A DNA stretch of 64,000 nt from Eggerthia catenaformis OT 569 = DSM 20559 (lineage in GTDB: Bacteria; Bacillota_I; Bacilli_A; Erysipelotrichales; Coprobacillaceae), in contig NZ_KB446647.1 of the NCBI RefSeq assembly GCF_000340375.1, positions 322,166 through 386,165 of the forward strand, in the 5' to 3' direction. The position numbers were made by a program, and so were the translations under genes. The notes beneath the pieces were generated by a model. That model was not told the origin of the DNA. It worked only from the letters and a program-made list of their open reading frames with translations, and did not search any database. Below are positions 46,641 through 54,856 of this stretch, piece by piece; the stretch's first letter is position 1, and every line of letters starts with the position of its first letter.

Positions 46641-47558
46641 TTAATATTGATGTGATAAACCAATAATATCCTTGACATCCTTAATATGCATACGATCAAG
46701 AATATCATTCATTTCATTAATGATCTTTGGGCAGGCATATGGATCAATAAGATTGGCACAGCCTATCTGAACTGCACTGGCACCTGCAATCATCATCTCA
46801 ACAGCATCTTTTCCACTGCTAATTCCTCCCATACCAATAACAGGTATGGAAACAGCCAGAGAAACCTGATAAACCATTCGCAAAGCAATCGGTAAAATAG
46901 CAGGACCACTATATCCACCGGTTTTATTCGCAATAATCGGTTTACCTGTTTTAATATCAAAACGCATACCAACCAATGTATTAATCATAGAAATACCATC
47001 AGCACCTGCTTTTTCTACTGCACAGGCAATTTCTGTAATATCAGTCACATTAGGAGAAAGCTTCACATAAACAGGCTTCGCTGATACTTTCTTTACTTCA
47101 CTTGTTAGTTTTGCAGCAGTCATTGGATCAGTACCAAATTGCATTCCTCCATCAGCAACATTTGGACAGGAAATATTTAATTCCAAAGCACCAATATTAT
47201 CCGCCTGACTTAAAATTCTTGCAGTTTCAATATAATCAGCAAAACTGTGTCCGCCAATATTTCCAATCACTTTATCATTAAATATTTCAGCTAATCTTGG
47301 TAATTCATATCCGGTTACATGATGAACCCCGGGATTCTGTAAACCAATCGCATTGAGTAATCCTGCCGGTCCTTCAGCAATTCTTGGTAAAGGATTACCA
47401 TATCTTTTTTCTAAAGTCGTTCCTTTAATAGAAATCGATCCTAATACATTTAAATCAAAAAAGCGAGTGAATTCTTCTCCATACCCAAATGTTCCTGAAG
47501 CAGGAATAACAGGATTTTTTAAAGATAAACCAGGTAATTCTATTTTCATATTAGCCAT
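46641..47558 (-). CDS. pyrD: Dihydroorotate dehydrogenase B, catalytic subunit
   Basis: Class 1B FMN enzyme of de novo pyrimidine synthesis; oxidises dihydroorotate to orotate and passes electrons to PyrK and NAD. Active-site Cys lies in [14 protein letters not shown], and FMN-site segments are PVYVKLSPN and [15 protein letters not shown] start it at ATG 47558, which follows the pyrK stop by one base, with GTGAGG upstream. The remaining pyr genes are not adjacent. Confidence 0.94.
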   Translation of the reverse strand: MANMKIELPGLSLKNPVIPASGTFGYGEEFTRFFDLNVLGSISIKGTTLEKRYGNPLPRIAEGPAGLLNAIGLQNPGVHHVTGYELPRLAEIFNDKVIGNIGGHSFADYIETARILSQADNIGALELNISCPNVADGGMQFGTDPMTAAKLTSEVKKVSAKPVYVKLSPNVTDITEIACAVEKAGADGISMINTLVGMRFDIKTGKPIIANKTGGYSGPAILPIALRMVYQVSLAVSIPVIGMGGISSGKDAVEMMIAGASAVQIGCANLIDPYACPKIINEMNDILDRMHIKDVKDIIGLSHQY

Positions 47559-47559
47559 C

Positions 47560-48306
47560 TTATTGTACCTCACTTGAAGAAAATACAGGACCTTCTACAC
47601 AGACACGTTTAGAAGTTCCATCTTTCATAAGCATCGAACAGCCCATACATGCACCAAAGCCACATCCCATTCTTGCCTCATATGACAATGATCCATTCTT
47701 GTTATCAAAGGAAGCTAAAGCTTTAAGCATTGGCAAAGGTCCACAGGCATAATAATGATCATATGTAAAACTATATTTTTTAATACAGTCAATAACAGTT
47801 CCTTTTATTCCTAAGGAACCATCCATTGTCGAAATATAAACTGGACAGAGTGCTTCAAATTCTTTCTGATAAAAAACATCATCAACTGAATTAAATCCCA
47901 ATATAGCTTTAACTTTAACACCCATATTAATAAGATCTTTACATGTTTTATATAATGGCGGTACCCCAAGTCCCCCGCCAATCAGCAACGCCTCTTTTTC
48001 ATTATGATAAATAAAACCATTACCTAATCCAGTCAAAACATCAAGAATATCACCTGTTTTTTTCTTAGATAAAATTCTTGTTCCTTCTCCTACAACTTTA
48101 TAAATCAATTTAATTTCATGATTATTATAATCACAAATACTCATTGGTCTTCTCAAATAAGGATCTTTATTTTCAGTCAGCCTGATATTAATAAACTGAC
48201 CGGCATGTTCAACATAAGAAGCTGCTTCTCCTTCAAGTATCATTTCATAAACATTTTCAATTAATTTCTGATGTGAGACTATTCTCATCAATCCTTGATT
48301 ATTCAT
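47560..48306 (-). CDS. pyrK: Dihydroorotate dehydrogenase B electron-transfer subunit
   Basis: FAD and [2Fe-2S] subunit that couples PyrD to NAD. FAD motif [12 protein letters not shown]-binding [13 protein letters not shown], and cluster cysteines in [15 protein letters not shown] with the last Cys in [12 protein letters not shown] 48306 overlaps the coaD stop; ATG 48288 (AAGGA before it) is an alternative start. 248 residues is normal. Confidence 0.93.
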   Translation of the reverse strand: MNNQGLMRIVSHQKLIENVYEMILEGEAASYVEHAGQFINIRLTENKDPYLRRPMSICDYNNHEIKLIYKVVGEGTRILSKKKTGDILDVLTGLGNGFIYHNEKEALLIGGGLGVPPLYKTCKDLINMGVKVKAILGFNSVDDVFYQKEFEALCPVYISTMDGSLGIKGTVIDCIKKYSFTYDHYYACGPLPMLKALASFDNKNGSLSYEARMGCGFGACMGCSMLMKDGTSKRVCVEGPVFSSSEVQ

Positions 48307-48788
48307 TTTTTATCTCCAAATTTTTTTATTAAAGCTTTATTTACACATTCCGGTACAAGAGGTGAAACATCATGATGATGACTGGCAATCTCTTTAATAT
48401 TAGAACTTGAAATAAAAGTCTGATTAAGATGAGACATTAAGAAAACAATTTCTATCTCATCATCAAGATACTGATTTGCATAAGCCATCATTGATTCATA
48501 ATGATAATCCTGAGTTGCTCTTAAGCCTCTGATTAGAGCTCCTGCTCCTACTTTTCTAGCATATTCAACCGCAAGCTTATCACTAAAATCAACATACACA
48601 TTATCCAGATCTTTAACTGTCTCCTTGATTAATAAAAGTCTCTCTTCAATATTAAATAATCCCTTTTTATCAGGATTTTCAAAGATTGTTACATAGACCT
48701 TATCAAATAATTTAGATGCTCTTTTAATAATATCCAAATGCCCATTAGTAATTGGATCAAACGTTCCTGCATAAACTGCCTTCATCAT
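48303..48788 (-). CDS. coaD: Phosphopantetheine adenylyltransferase CoaD
   Basis: Penultimate step of coenzyme A synthesis. N-terminal YAGTFDPITNGHLDII contains the TxGH nucleotidyltransferase motif, and LIRGLRATQDYHYE and SSSNIKEIASHHHDVS complete the active site. It overlaps rsmD by four bases; rsmD-coaD is a conserved pair. Confidence 0.96.
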   Translation of the reverse strand: MMKAVYAGTFDPITNGHLDIIKRASKLFDKVYVTIFENPDKKGLFNIEERLLLIKETVKDLDNVYVDFSDKLAVEYARKVGAGALIRGLRATQDYHYESMMAYANQYLDDEIEIVFLMSHLNQTFISSSNIKEIASHHHDVSPLVPECVNKALIKKFGDKK

Positions 48789-49339
48789 AATTCCTCTCTA
48801 TATTCAAAAATTTGAAGCATCGTTATACCATAAACAATTTCTTTAATAGTATGGAAATGCTTATCCAGTATCATTTTCTCTTCATATAAATCTTCAGTCA
48901 CAATAATACATTTATCATTGAGCATACCTGCTTCTTGCATGAATAAAATAATATCTTTATTTATCTTCATAGAATAAGGCGGATCAAGTAAAATGAGATC
49001 AAACTTAATCTCTTGTTCTTTTAAATAAGAAAGTGCCTTCCGATAATCCATTTTTAATGGATATGCATTTAAAATATGCAATGCTTCAATATTTTCTTTA
49101 ATAACTTTATATGCCTGATAGCTTTTATCACATACATATAAAGTATCCATTCCTCGGCTAATAGCCTCAATACCAAGCCCTCCACTGCCACCAAATAAAT
49201 CCAAGACAGTCCCACCATTAAGATATCTTTGAATAATATTAAAAAGATTTTCCTTATTCTTATCCGTCGTTGGTCTTGTTTTCTGAGAAGGAACAGTTTT
49301 CAAACGACGACTTTTATACTTTCCTGAAATAACTCTCAT
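48785..49339 (-). CDS. rsmD: 16S rRNA (guanine(966)-N2)-methyltransferase RsmD
   Basis: 184 residues. The family N-terminus MRVISGKYKSRRLKTV and RPTTDKNKENLFNII are followed by SAM motif VLDLFGGSGGLGIEAISRG and catalytic LILLDPPYSM. It overlaps the ylbF-like gene by 26 bases and coaD by four. Confidence 0.95.
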   Translation of the reverse strand: MRVISGKYKSRRLKTVPSQKTRPTTDKNKENLFNIIQRYLNGGTVLDLFGGSGGLGIEAISRGMDTLYVCDKSYQAYKVIKENIEALHILNAYPLKMDYRKALSYLKEQEIKFDLILLDPPYSMKINKDIILFMQEAGMLNDKCIIVTEDLYEEKMILDKHFHTIKEIVYGITMLQIFEYREEL

Positions 49340-49700
49340 AAATTTTACCTATCCTTGAAGTCACCAGTTCATCTGAAACACCATTAAACAAAATATTTGA
49401 TATTTCATCCAAACGATTATTTAAAATCTTTAAACAACTATTATAAACAATAACTTCATTATAACTATAAAGACTGATTTTTAGGTTTCTGATCTCTTCT
49501 TTAAGATCATCCAAGGAAATATAATTTTTATATTTCATCATTTCCTGATATTGCTGTTCTTTTTCTTTAATACGAGAAATCAGTAATAGAATATTCTGTT
49601 TGCTGTCAATATCCCTCTTAGCCTTCATAAAATCCTGATAACACTGTTCTTGCTTAATACTTTCAATGAGCTGTTCTAAAAGATCATAATCCATATTCAT
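49314..49700 (-). CDS. YlbF/YmcA-family protein
   Basis: 128-residue helical protein of the YlbF/YmcA family, whose Bacillus members help RNase Y-dependent mRNA processing. The helical hairpin region (YQDFMKAKRDIDSKQNILLL then ISRIKEKEQQYQEMM) and its position directly before rsmD-coaD support the call. No Cys ligands for the iron-sulfur form are evident. It overlaps the FtsW-like gene by 17 bases. Confidence 0.65.
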   Translation of the reverse strand: MNMDYDLLEQLIESIKQEQCYQDFMKAKRDIDSKQNILLLISRIKEKEQQYQEMMKYKNYISLDDLKEEIRNLKISLYSYNEVIVYNSCLKILNNRLDEISNILFNGVSDELVTSRIGKIYESYFRKV

Positions 49701-50904
49701 AATCTTCCTTTAATTGATCACGATTATGCTTAGTGATAATAGACTGAATAATACCTATTGACAATAAAGCAACAACAGTAGATGATCCGCCGGCAGAAAT
49801 AAGCAGCAATGGAACACCGGTCATAGGAATAAGACCGGATACACCGCCGATATTGACAAAAAGATGAGTAAGAAAATAAGCAGCAATACCGATTAATGTC
49901 AGCTTGTCAGAAGATTCCTTGACCTTAAACACATATCTAAAGCATACAAAAATAATATAACAGTATGGTATCATAATACAGGCAAAACCGATAAGCCCCA
50001 GTTCTTCCATAATAATAGCTGAAATATAGTCATTCTGCGCTTCAGGAATATAACCAAATTTCATAACACTGCTTCCAAATCCTTTTCCTAAAAGTCCCCC
50101 GCTTACATAACCTACCAATCCATTCACTATCTGATAAGATTGTCCATAAATATCTCTTAATGGATGAAGCCATGAATCAATACGAGATAGCTGATGAGAC
50201 TTTAATAGTCCTGAATACATAAGAAAAACAACAGGTAAGGCAATAATCAAAATATATGTAAGTCTTTTAAATTTCTGAAAAAAAGAATAATCAGTACATA
50301 AAAATATTACATAGCTGATTCCGCCAATAATCAAAGCTGAGCCTAAATCCTTCTGTATAAATGCACACACTAAAAAGGCAAAGCCAGCCATAGCAATAGG
50401 ATAAACAAGACATTGTTTTAAAAGTTTATCCTGTAATTCATTTTTCAGCTTTTGACTGCCTTTTCTAAAATCATAATGTCTAGGTAATTCGCCAAAAGCA
50501 TAAGAAAGATATAAAATAATTGTCAGCTTCATAAATTCTACCGGCTGAATAGTTACAGGCCCTAAAACAATCCACGCATGTGTTCCATTAATAACCCATA
50601 AAAGACATATAAACATACTCATTAAGACAATAAAGTACATAAGCTTTAAAAACTTTCCTGAAAGTTTTCTTTTTTTATAATTATGAGCTAAAAACGTCAT
50701 TCCTATTGTTCCGGCACATACAAATACAATCTGCTTAATCATATTGATAGCAGCATAAGCTGTTCCATATTTATTAGCCATTCCTACTGATGCATCTCCA
50801 ATCATAACTATCCCAAATACACAAAGAAATATGCACATAAAATACAGTACACGATCAGAACCGGTATTCTTAAATACCTTTTTTAAAAACTCTTTTCCTA
50901 TCAT
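49684..50904 (-). CDS. FtsW/RodA/SpoVE-family SEDS glycosyltransferase
   Basis: Polytopic SEDS protein (406 residues, about ten membrane segments) that polymerises lipid II into peptidoglycan. Landmarks are WVINGTHAWIVLGPVTIQPV, FMKLTIILYLSYA, IQKDLGSALI, GLLGKGFGSS and PEAQNDYISAIIMEELGLIG. FtsW versus RodA cannot be settled by eye. It overlaps the UPF0223 gene by four bases. Confidence 0.9.
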   Translation of the reverse strand: MIGKEFLKKVFKNTGSDRVLYFMCIFLCVFGIVMIGDASVGMANKYGTAYAAINMIKQIVFVCAGTIGMTFLAHNYKKRKLSGKFLKLMYFIVLMSMFICLLWVINGTHAWIVLGPVTIQPVEFMKLTIILYLSYAFGELPRHYDFRKGSQKLKNELQDKLLKQCLVYPIAMAGFAFLVCAFIQKDLGSALIIGGISYVIFLCTDYSFFQKFKRLTYILIIALPVVFLMYSGLLKSHQLSRIDSWLHPLRDIYGQSYQIVNGLVGYVSGGLLGKGFGSSVMKFGYIPEAQNDYISAIIMEELGLIGFACIMIPYCYIIFVCFRYVFKVKESSDKLTLIGIAAYFLTHLFVNIGGVSGLIPMTGVPLLLISAGGSSTVVALLSIGIIQSIITKHNRDQLKEDYEYGL

Positions 50905-51158
50905 AAACTTATCCAGCTTTCTTCTTTAGATTTTTTTATAGCCTGATAAATAGAATAGCCGCTGTTTTTCTCAAATTCTTTATCCAGTTGTTTTTCCTGG
51001 CTCTTGGAAGTTACAATCACTTTAAATTTCTTATAAGCAGCTAAAAGCTCATCACTTGAGATACCACCTTCATAGGCTTTCTCAACTGCATTATATAATG
51101 CCATAACATCTATAATTTCATTAACTGTCCATTCACTGTCTAATGGATAATCATACAT
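50901..51158 (-). CDS. UPF0223-family protein
   Basis: Small cytoplasmic protein of unknown function, similar to Bacillus YktA. From ATG 51158 it reads MYDYPLDSEWTVNEIIDVMA, and then YEGGISSDELLAAYKKFK and KEFEKNSGYSIYQAIKKS. GGAG lies at suitable distance; earlier starts at 51164 and 51182 are less well placed. Confidence 0.8.
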   Translation of the reverse strand: MYDYPLDSEWTVNEIIDVMALYNAVEKAYEGGISSDELLAAYKKFKVIVTSKSQEKQLDKEFEKNSGYSIYQAIKKSKEESWISL

Positions 51159-51242
51159 ATTCATCACTCCAATTATGTCCATTATACATGAATTTAATGA
51201 TTTTATAAAGTCACATAGATAGATTTATAGGGATTGTTTTGT

Positions 51243-51248
51243 TATAAT
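51243..51248 (+). promoter_or_regulatory. -10 element of the def promoter
   Basis: TATAAT lies 17 bases before the ATG at 51266, upstream of GAGGTGG. The transcript leader would be very short. A clear -35 is not seen. Confidence 0.45.
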
Positions 51249-51265
51249 GTCACTGAGGTGGTAAC

Positions 51266-51835
51266 ATGTTAACAATGAAAGATATAATTGATGATAAAAA
51301 TCCATTAATCAGAAAAAAATCTAAAGATATTTCTATACCTGTTGACGAACAAACAAGAAAACTGGGAATAGAAATGTTTGAATATTTAAAGAATTCACAG
51401 GATGAAGAAATCAGCGAAAAATATGATTTAAGACCCGGTGTCGGACTGGCTGCTGTTCAGGTTGGTGTTTTAAAAAGAATGCTTGCAATATATATACCGG
51501 AAATAGATGAAAACGGTGAAATAACTCACTGTGATCAATATATATTGGTTAATCCAAAATTAATTTCCTATACTGCTAAGCCCTCTTATCTAAAAAATGG
51601 TGAAGGATGCTTATCAGTTCCGATAGATCAGCAGGGAATCGTTCCAAGACATGCAAAAGTAACCGTTGAAGCCTATGATCTTTTAACTGATAAACAAGTA
51701 AAAATTGTAGCGAGAGGTTTTTTATCCATCTGTCTTCAGCATGAAATGGATCATCTAGATGGTATCCTCTATTATGATCACTTTAATAAAGATAATCCTC
51801 ATGCTCCAATCAGCAACGCTATAGTAATTGAATAG
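51266..51835 (+). CDS. def: Peptide deformylase
   Basis: Removes the N-formyl group from nascent proteins. The three family motifs are intact: GVGLAAVQVG, EGCLSVP and QHEMDHLDG (the last with the two His metal ligands and catalytic Glu). The 189-residue length with the insert NSQDEEISEKYDLRPG is typical of type 2 Gram-positive enzymes. Confidence 0.96.
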   Translation: MLTMKDIIDDKNPLIRKKSKDISIPVDEQTRKLGIEMFEYLKNSQDEEISEKYDLRPGVGLAAVQVGVLKRMLAIYIPEIDENGEITHCDQYILVNPKLISYTAKPSYLKNGEGCLSVPIDQQGIVPRHAKVTVEAYDLLTDKQVKIVARGFLSICLQHEMDHLDGILYYDHFNKDNPHAPISNAIVIE

Positions 51836-51851
51836 AAGTCCTAGGACTTCT
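51834..51851 (+). terminator. Terminator of def
   Basis: The perfect palindrome AGAAGTCCTAGGACTTCT is followed by ATTTTTTATTT. Confidence 0.85.
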
Positions 51852-51939
51852 ATTTTTTATTTACAGATTTATTATTTAGTTTTTAAAATAATGATTTAAT
51901 TATATAAGTATTTACTGAAATGAAAATATAAAAGAGAAA

Positions 51940-52692
51940 CTATAACATATTTTTATAGTTTAAATCATTGCTATAAGCTAATATAAACTGCTTATGCTGC
52001 TCAGCTCTAGGATCATTTCTAAATTTATAAAATTCATATAAATAAAAATGATCAATAACTCTACCATAATTATTCAGTCTGTTTCTCAGTACCCCATAAA
52101 GATAGAATTCAATATAGCGATCATCGCCTTCTTTAAAGGCAATAATATGATTTAAATATTCAATATTCTGAGAATAAAATTTCTGCTGTGATTTTGTAAG
52201 TGAAGAAACATAAGATTTCGTATATTCCAAATATTCCTTACTCTTACTCAATTGATTAACTAACAGATAATACAAAGCTAAATTATAAAAGTAATTTACA
52301 AGAATCCTTTGATCATTCTTTTTTCTGCCATATTCAAATACCTGATTCATAAGTATTAAAAACTCATTATAGTTTCCTAAATCCAAATAAGCGATTGCTC
52401 TGTCAACTGTGTGAGCAATTCTTTGTTTAACTGTAGTTCCTCCCATATCAAAAGATTCAATTTCTTTTAAATATTCTCTCATACAACAGTTTTCTTTTAA
52501 TTTTCTTATCTTCTTTATTCTAGTGAATTCAATTATAGTAAGAAGAAGATATACGCTTGAAATAAGCATACTATAAAAAACTAGAATATAAAAGAATTCC
52601 AATTGGAATAAAAGTACTATACACCAAGCAATAAATCCACCAAAACCTAAAGTATAATAAAATATGTTTTTTAAATCTTTAAAATAACTCAT
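51940..52692 (-). CDS. Membrane protein with TPR-like helical domain
   Basis: About 250 residues from ATG 52692 (AAAGGGATAGG upstream). Two membrane helices (about 13-60) are followed by a cytoplasmic helical region whose repeats (RAIAYLDLGNYNEFLILMNQ, LALYYLLVNQLSKSKEYLEY) resemble TPR units. No family name is recognised. It is downstream of the flavodoxin-like gene and may share its transcript. Confidence 0.55.
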   Translation of the reverse strand: MSYFKDLKNIFYYTLGFGGFIAWCIVLLFQLEFFYILVFYSMLISSVYLLLTIIEFTRIKKIRKLKENCCMREYLKEIESFDMGGTTVKQRIAHTVDRAIAYLDLGNYNEFLILMNQVFEYGRKKNDQRILVNYFYNLALYYLLVNQLSKSKEYLEYTKSYVSSLTKSQQKFYSQNIEYLNHIIAFKEGDDRYIEFYLYGVLRNRLNNYGRVIDHFYLYEFYKFRNDPRAEQHKQFILAYSNDLNYKNML

Positions 52693-52721
52693 ATATCCTA
52701 TCCCTTTCACAAAGTATTCTA

Positions 52722-53141
52722 TTAGTAATAATGCTCACAAATAGTAATCATATCATCAATATAACAGCGAGAAAGCTGTTTGATATCATCCGGAAGTTTT
52801 TTAGAAAAAAGCGGCAGTTTACAGCAGCATTGTTCTCGCATTAGTGGAAGATCTTTCTTAATAGCATATGAAATAATATCCTGCATTCTTCGATCATTCA
52901 TATGATAAGTAGAAAATAAAGCAAAATTAGAAACATGAGCTCTGGATAGCTTAGAAATGAATGATTTAATTATCTTCTTTTCTTGAGGTAATGATGAAAA
53001 GCCTAAAATAAGTAAATCGGTTTTCTGATTAAAATCATATTCATTTATCTCTATGACATGCGTTTTCCCATATCTTGCTAATTCATCAGCAAGCTGTAAA
53101 GTTAATTTGTTCTTACTGCTACATACAACTGCTATATTCAA
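52722..53141 (-). CDS. Flavodoxin-like fold protein
   Basis: About 139 residues. The N-terminus NIAVVCSSKNKLTLQLADEL resembles the phosphate-binding loop of flavodoxins, and TDLLILGFSSLP and FALFSTYHMND fit later strands. The start is probably TTG 53141, eight bases after AGGTGG; GTG 53153 is inside the ribosome site. A redox role is possible but cofactor binding is unproven. Confidence 0.55.
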   Translation of the reverse strand: MNIAVVCSSKNKLTLQLADELARYGKTHVIEINEYDFNQKTDLLILGFSSLPQEKKIIKSFISKLSRAHVSNFALFSTYHMNDRRMQDIISYAIKKDLPLMREQCCCKLPLFSKKLPDDIKQLSRCYIDDMITICEHYY

Positions 53142-53185
53142 AGAAATCACCACCTATTACAGTTTAATAAAATAGTATGAACTTA

Positions 53186-53782
53186 CTATAAATTATTTAT
53201 CTTAATAAGCAAATAACTGCTAAAAAAACCACCTATAAAACCACAAATATGTCCTGAAAGAGAAATATTCGGTACAATTATAGAAATCAAAATCATTGCA
53301 ATCAGATTAGGTAAAAGACTTTTAAAAATATCTGAAAAAATATTCTTTTTAAGTAACGCAAGAGCAGCTAATGCTCCAATTAATCCAAAGATAAGTCCGC
53401 TAATACCTCCGCTTACAGTTAATTTTCCAAAACCATTATAAAGATAAAGAAGATATGGAAGAAAATTTGTTGAAAGAAGTGACACAAAAGCAACAATGAT
53501 CATTTTCTTCTGAAAAATCCGTTCTACAAATATGCCAAGATTATATATAGCAGACATATTCACAGCTAAATGAAGAATTCCAAAATGAATAAAGTTTGCT
53601 GTAATTAAACGATAATATTGGTGATAATCATGGACATATATAGGATTATATCCTCCTAGTTCAAGACCCTGATAAGCATTCATTTCTAATCCATAAAGCA
53701 GAAAAGAAATGATATAAACAAAAATACATATGCTCATGAGTGTATAGATAACTGGAGATTTCTTATATTCATATTTAATCAT
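53186..53782 (-). CDS. Rhomboid-family intramembrane serine protease
   Basis: About 198 residues with six membrane helices. The catalytic Ser is in TVSGGISGLIFG (GxSG) and the catalytic His in LSGHICGFIGG. HFGILHLAVNMSAIYNLG matches the conserved helix-2 His and Asn region. Start ATG 53782 overlaps the end of the DprA-like gene by eight bases, implying coupling. The substrate is unknown. Confidence 0.87.
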   Translation of the reverse strand: MIKYEYKKSPVIYTLMSICIFVYIISFLLYGLEMNAYQGLELGGYNPIYVHDYHQYYRLITANFIHFGILHLAVNMSAIYNLGIFVERIFQKKMIIVAFVSLLSTNFLPYLLYLYNGFGKLTVSGGISGLIFGLIGALAALALLKKNIFSDIFKSLLPNLIAMILISIIVPNISLSGHICGFIGGFFSSYLLIKINNL

Positions 53783-54770
53783 CAAGAAATTCATAAATTG
53801 ACATCTGATCAATCAATGTGATTGATTCTACTTTCTTTTCTTCATTATTCATAACTATTTCATCAATACTTAAATCACTTAATAAATCTGCACGGGATAC
53901 CGGGATAGCACCCATTTCAATAAGTCTTAAATTTCCATTGTAGTCAGTATCCGTTGTTAAAACTAAAGGCTTTGTCCATTGATAATGGAGATTCTGAACA
54001 GAAGTAAACCAGACTGGACCGCTATTAATATGAGCAGCTATTACAAACTGAGTATTAGATAGACCACATACATAAATATTACGATCTAATGAATTAGTCA
54101 GGTTAAAATAAGCATATGGATCTACAGCAGAAATAAGAAGCATCTGCGCATTTCTAATTTGCTTTTTATATTCAATCATTTTATCAAGCATATGATCTGC
54201 TGTCATCATCACTAATTTACCATTATTTTTTAACACAATCTGTGTAACATACTCATCAGTACCCTTAATTCCCTGTACCAATATAGGAATCTTTTCCTGA
54301 AGTATCTTATCAACAACTTTACGAATGGGCTTAGATAGAATCTTATCCTTAGTTTGCGGTCCTACTATAGAAACAACATTATGCTGAAGTAAGTTAAGAT
54401 CCCCGCAATAATATAGAATAAGCGGCATTCTTCCTTTTAACTTAAGAAGTGACTGTGGATAATCATTTTCATATTTTGTTGTTATAGAAATATGCTCTGA
54501 ATCCAAGTTATGTAAAGAATGAATAAGATCAGGCAGAAGACCCGTACGGGCAATAAGCTTTTTAGCAATATCTAAATCTATACCTAAAATCTGATGAAGC
54601 GTATCAATGTTCATTCCAATCAATCTGCTAGGATCGTGATTTTCTCCTCCTCTTAAATGTTTCTCAACATGAAACCATTCTTCATTAGTAAGAGGTTCAA
54701 TATTTGTAGGTATAATATCACTTGTATATAATATCACAGCCAAGCTGTCCAAATTAAGTTTTATTTTCAT
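53775..54770 (-). CDS. DprA-like protein, strongly diverged
   Basis: Classical DprA loads RecA on incoming DNA during transformation. This 331-residue protein keeps the Rossmann-like order: VVSIVGPQTKDK where VGSR is normal, LVQGIKGTDEY where SGLARGID is normal, LDRNIYVCGLSNTQFVIAAH for the RNRIISGLS region, and a C-terminal winged-helix-like end. The nucleotide-loop and Arg motifs are altered, so DNA handling may differ. The best start is ATG 54770, six bases after GGTG. Confidence 0.65.
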   Translation of the reverse strand: MKIKLNLDSLAVILYTSDIIPTNIEPLTNEEWFHVEKHLRGGENHDPSRLIGMNIDTLHQILGIDLDIAKKLIARTGLLPDLIHSLHNLDSEHISITTKYENDYPQSLLKLKGRMPLILYYCGDLNLLQHNVVSIVGPQTKDKILSKPIRKVVDKILQEKIPILVQGIKGTDEYVTQIVLKNNGKLVMMTADHMLDKMIEYKKQIRNAQMLLISAVDPYAYFNLTNSLDRNIYVCGLSNTQFVIAAHINSGPVWFTSVQNLHYQWTKPLVLTTDTDYNGNLRLIEMGAIPVSRADLLSDLSIDEIVMNNEEKKVESITLIDQMSIYEFLDD

Positions 54771-54833
54771 TTTCATCACCATTTCTTATATTATATCATA
54801 TAAAATAATGATAAAACAGTTCTCAATGAAAAA

Positions 54834-54853
54834 AAAGACCCCTAAGGGTCTTT
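54834..54853 (-). terminator. Terminator of ppdK
   Basis: The stem AAAGACCC / GGGTCTTT with a four-base loop is followed on the minus strand by TTTTTCATT. Confidence 0.88.
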
Positions 54854-54856
54854 AAA

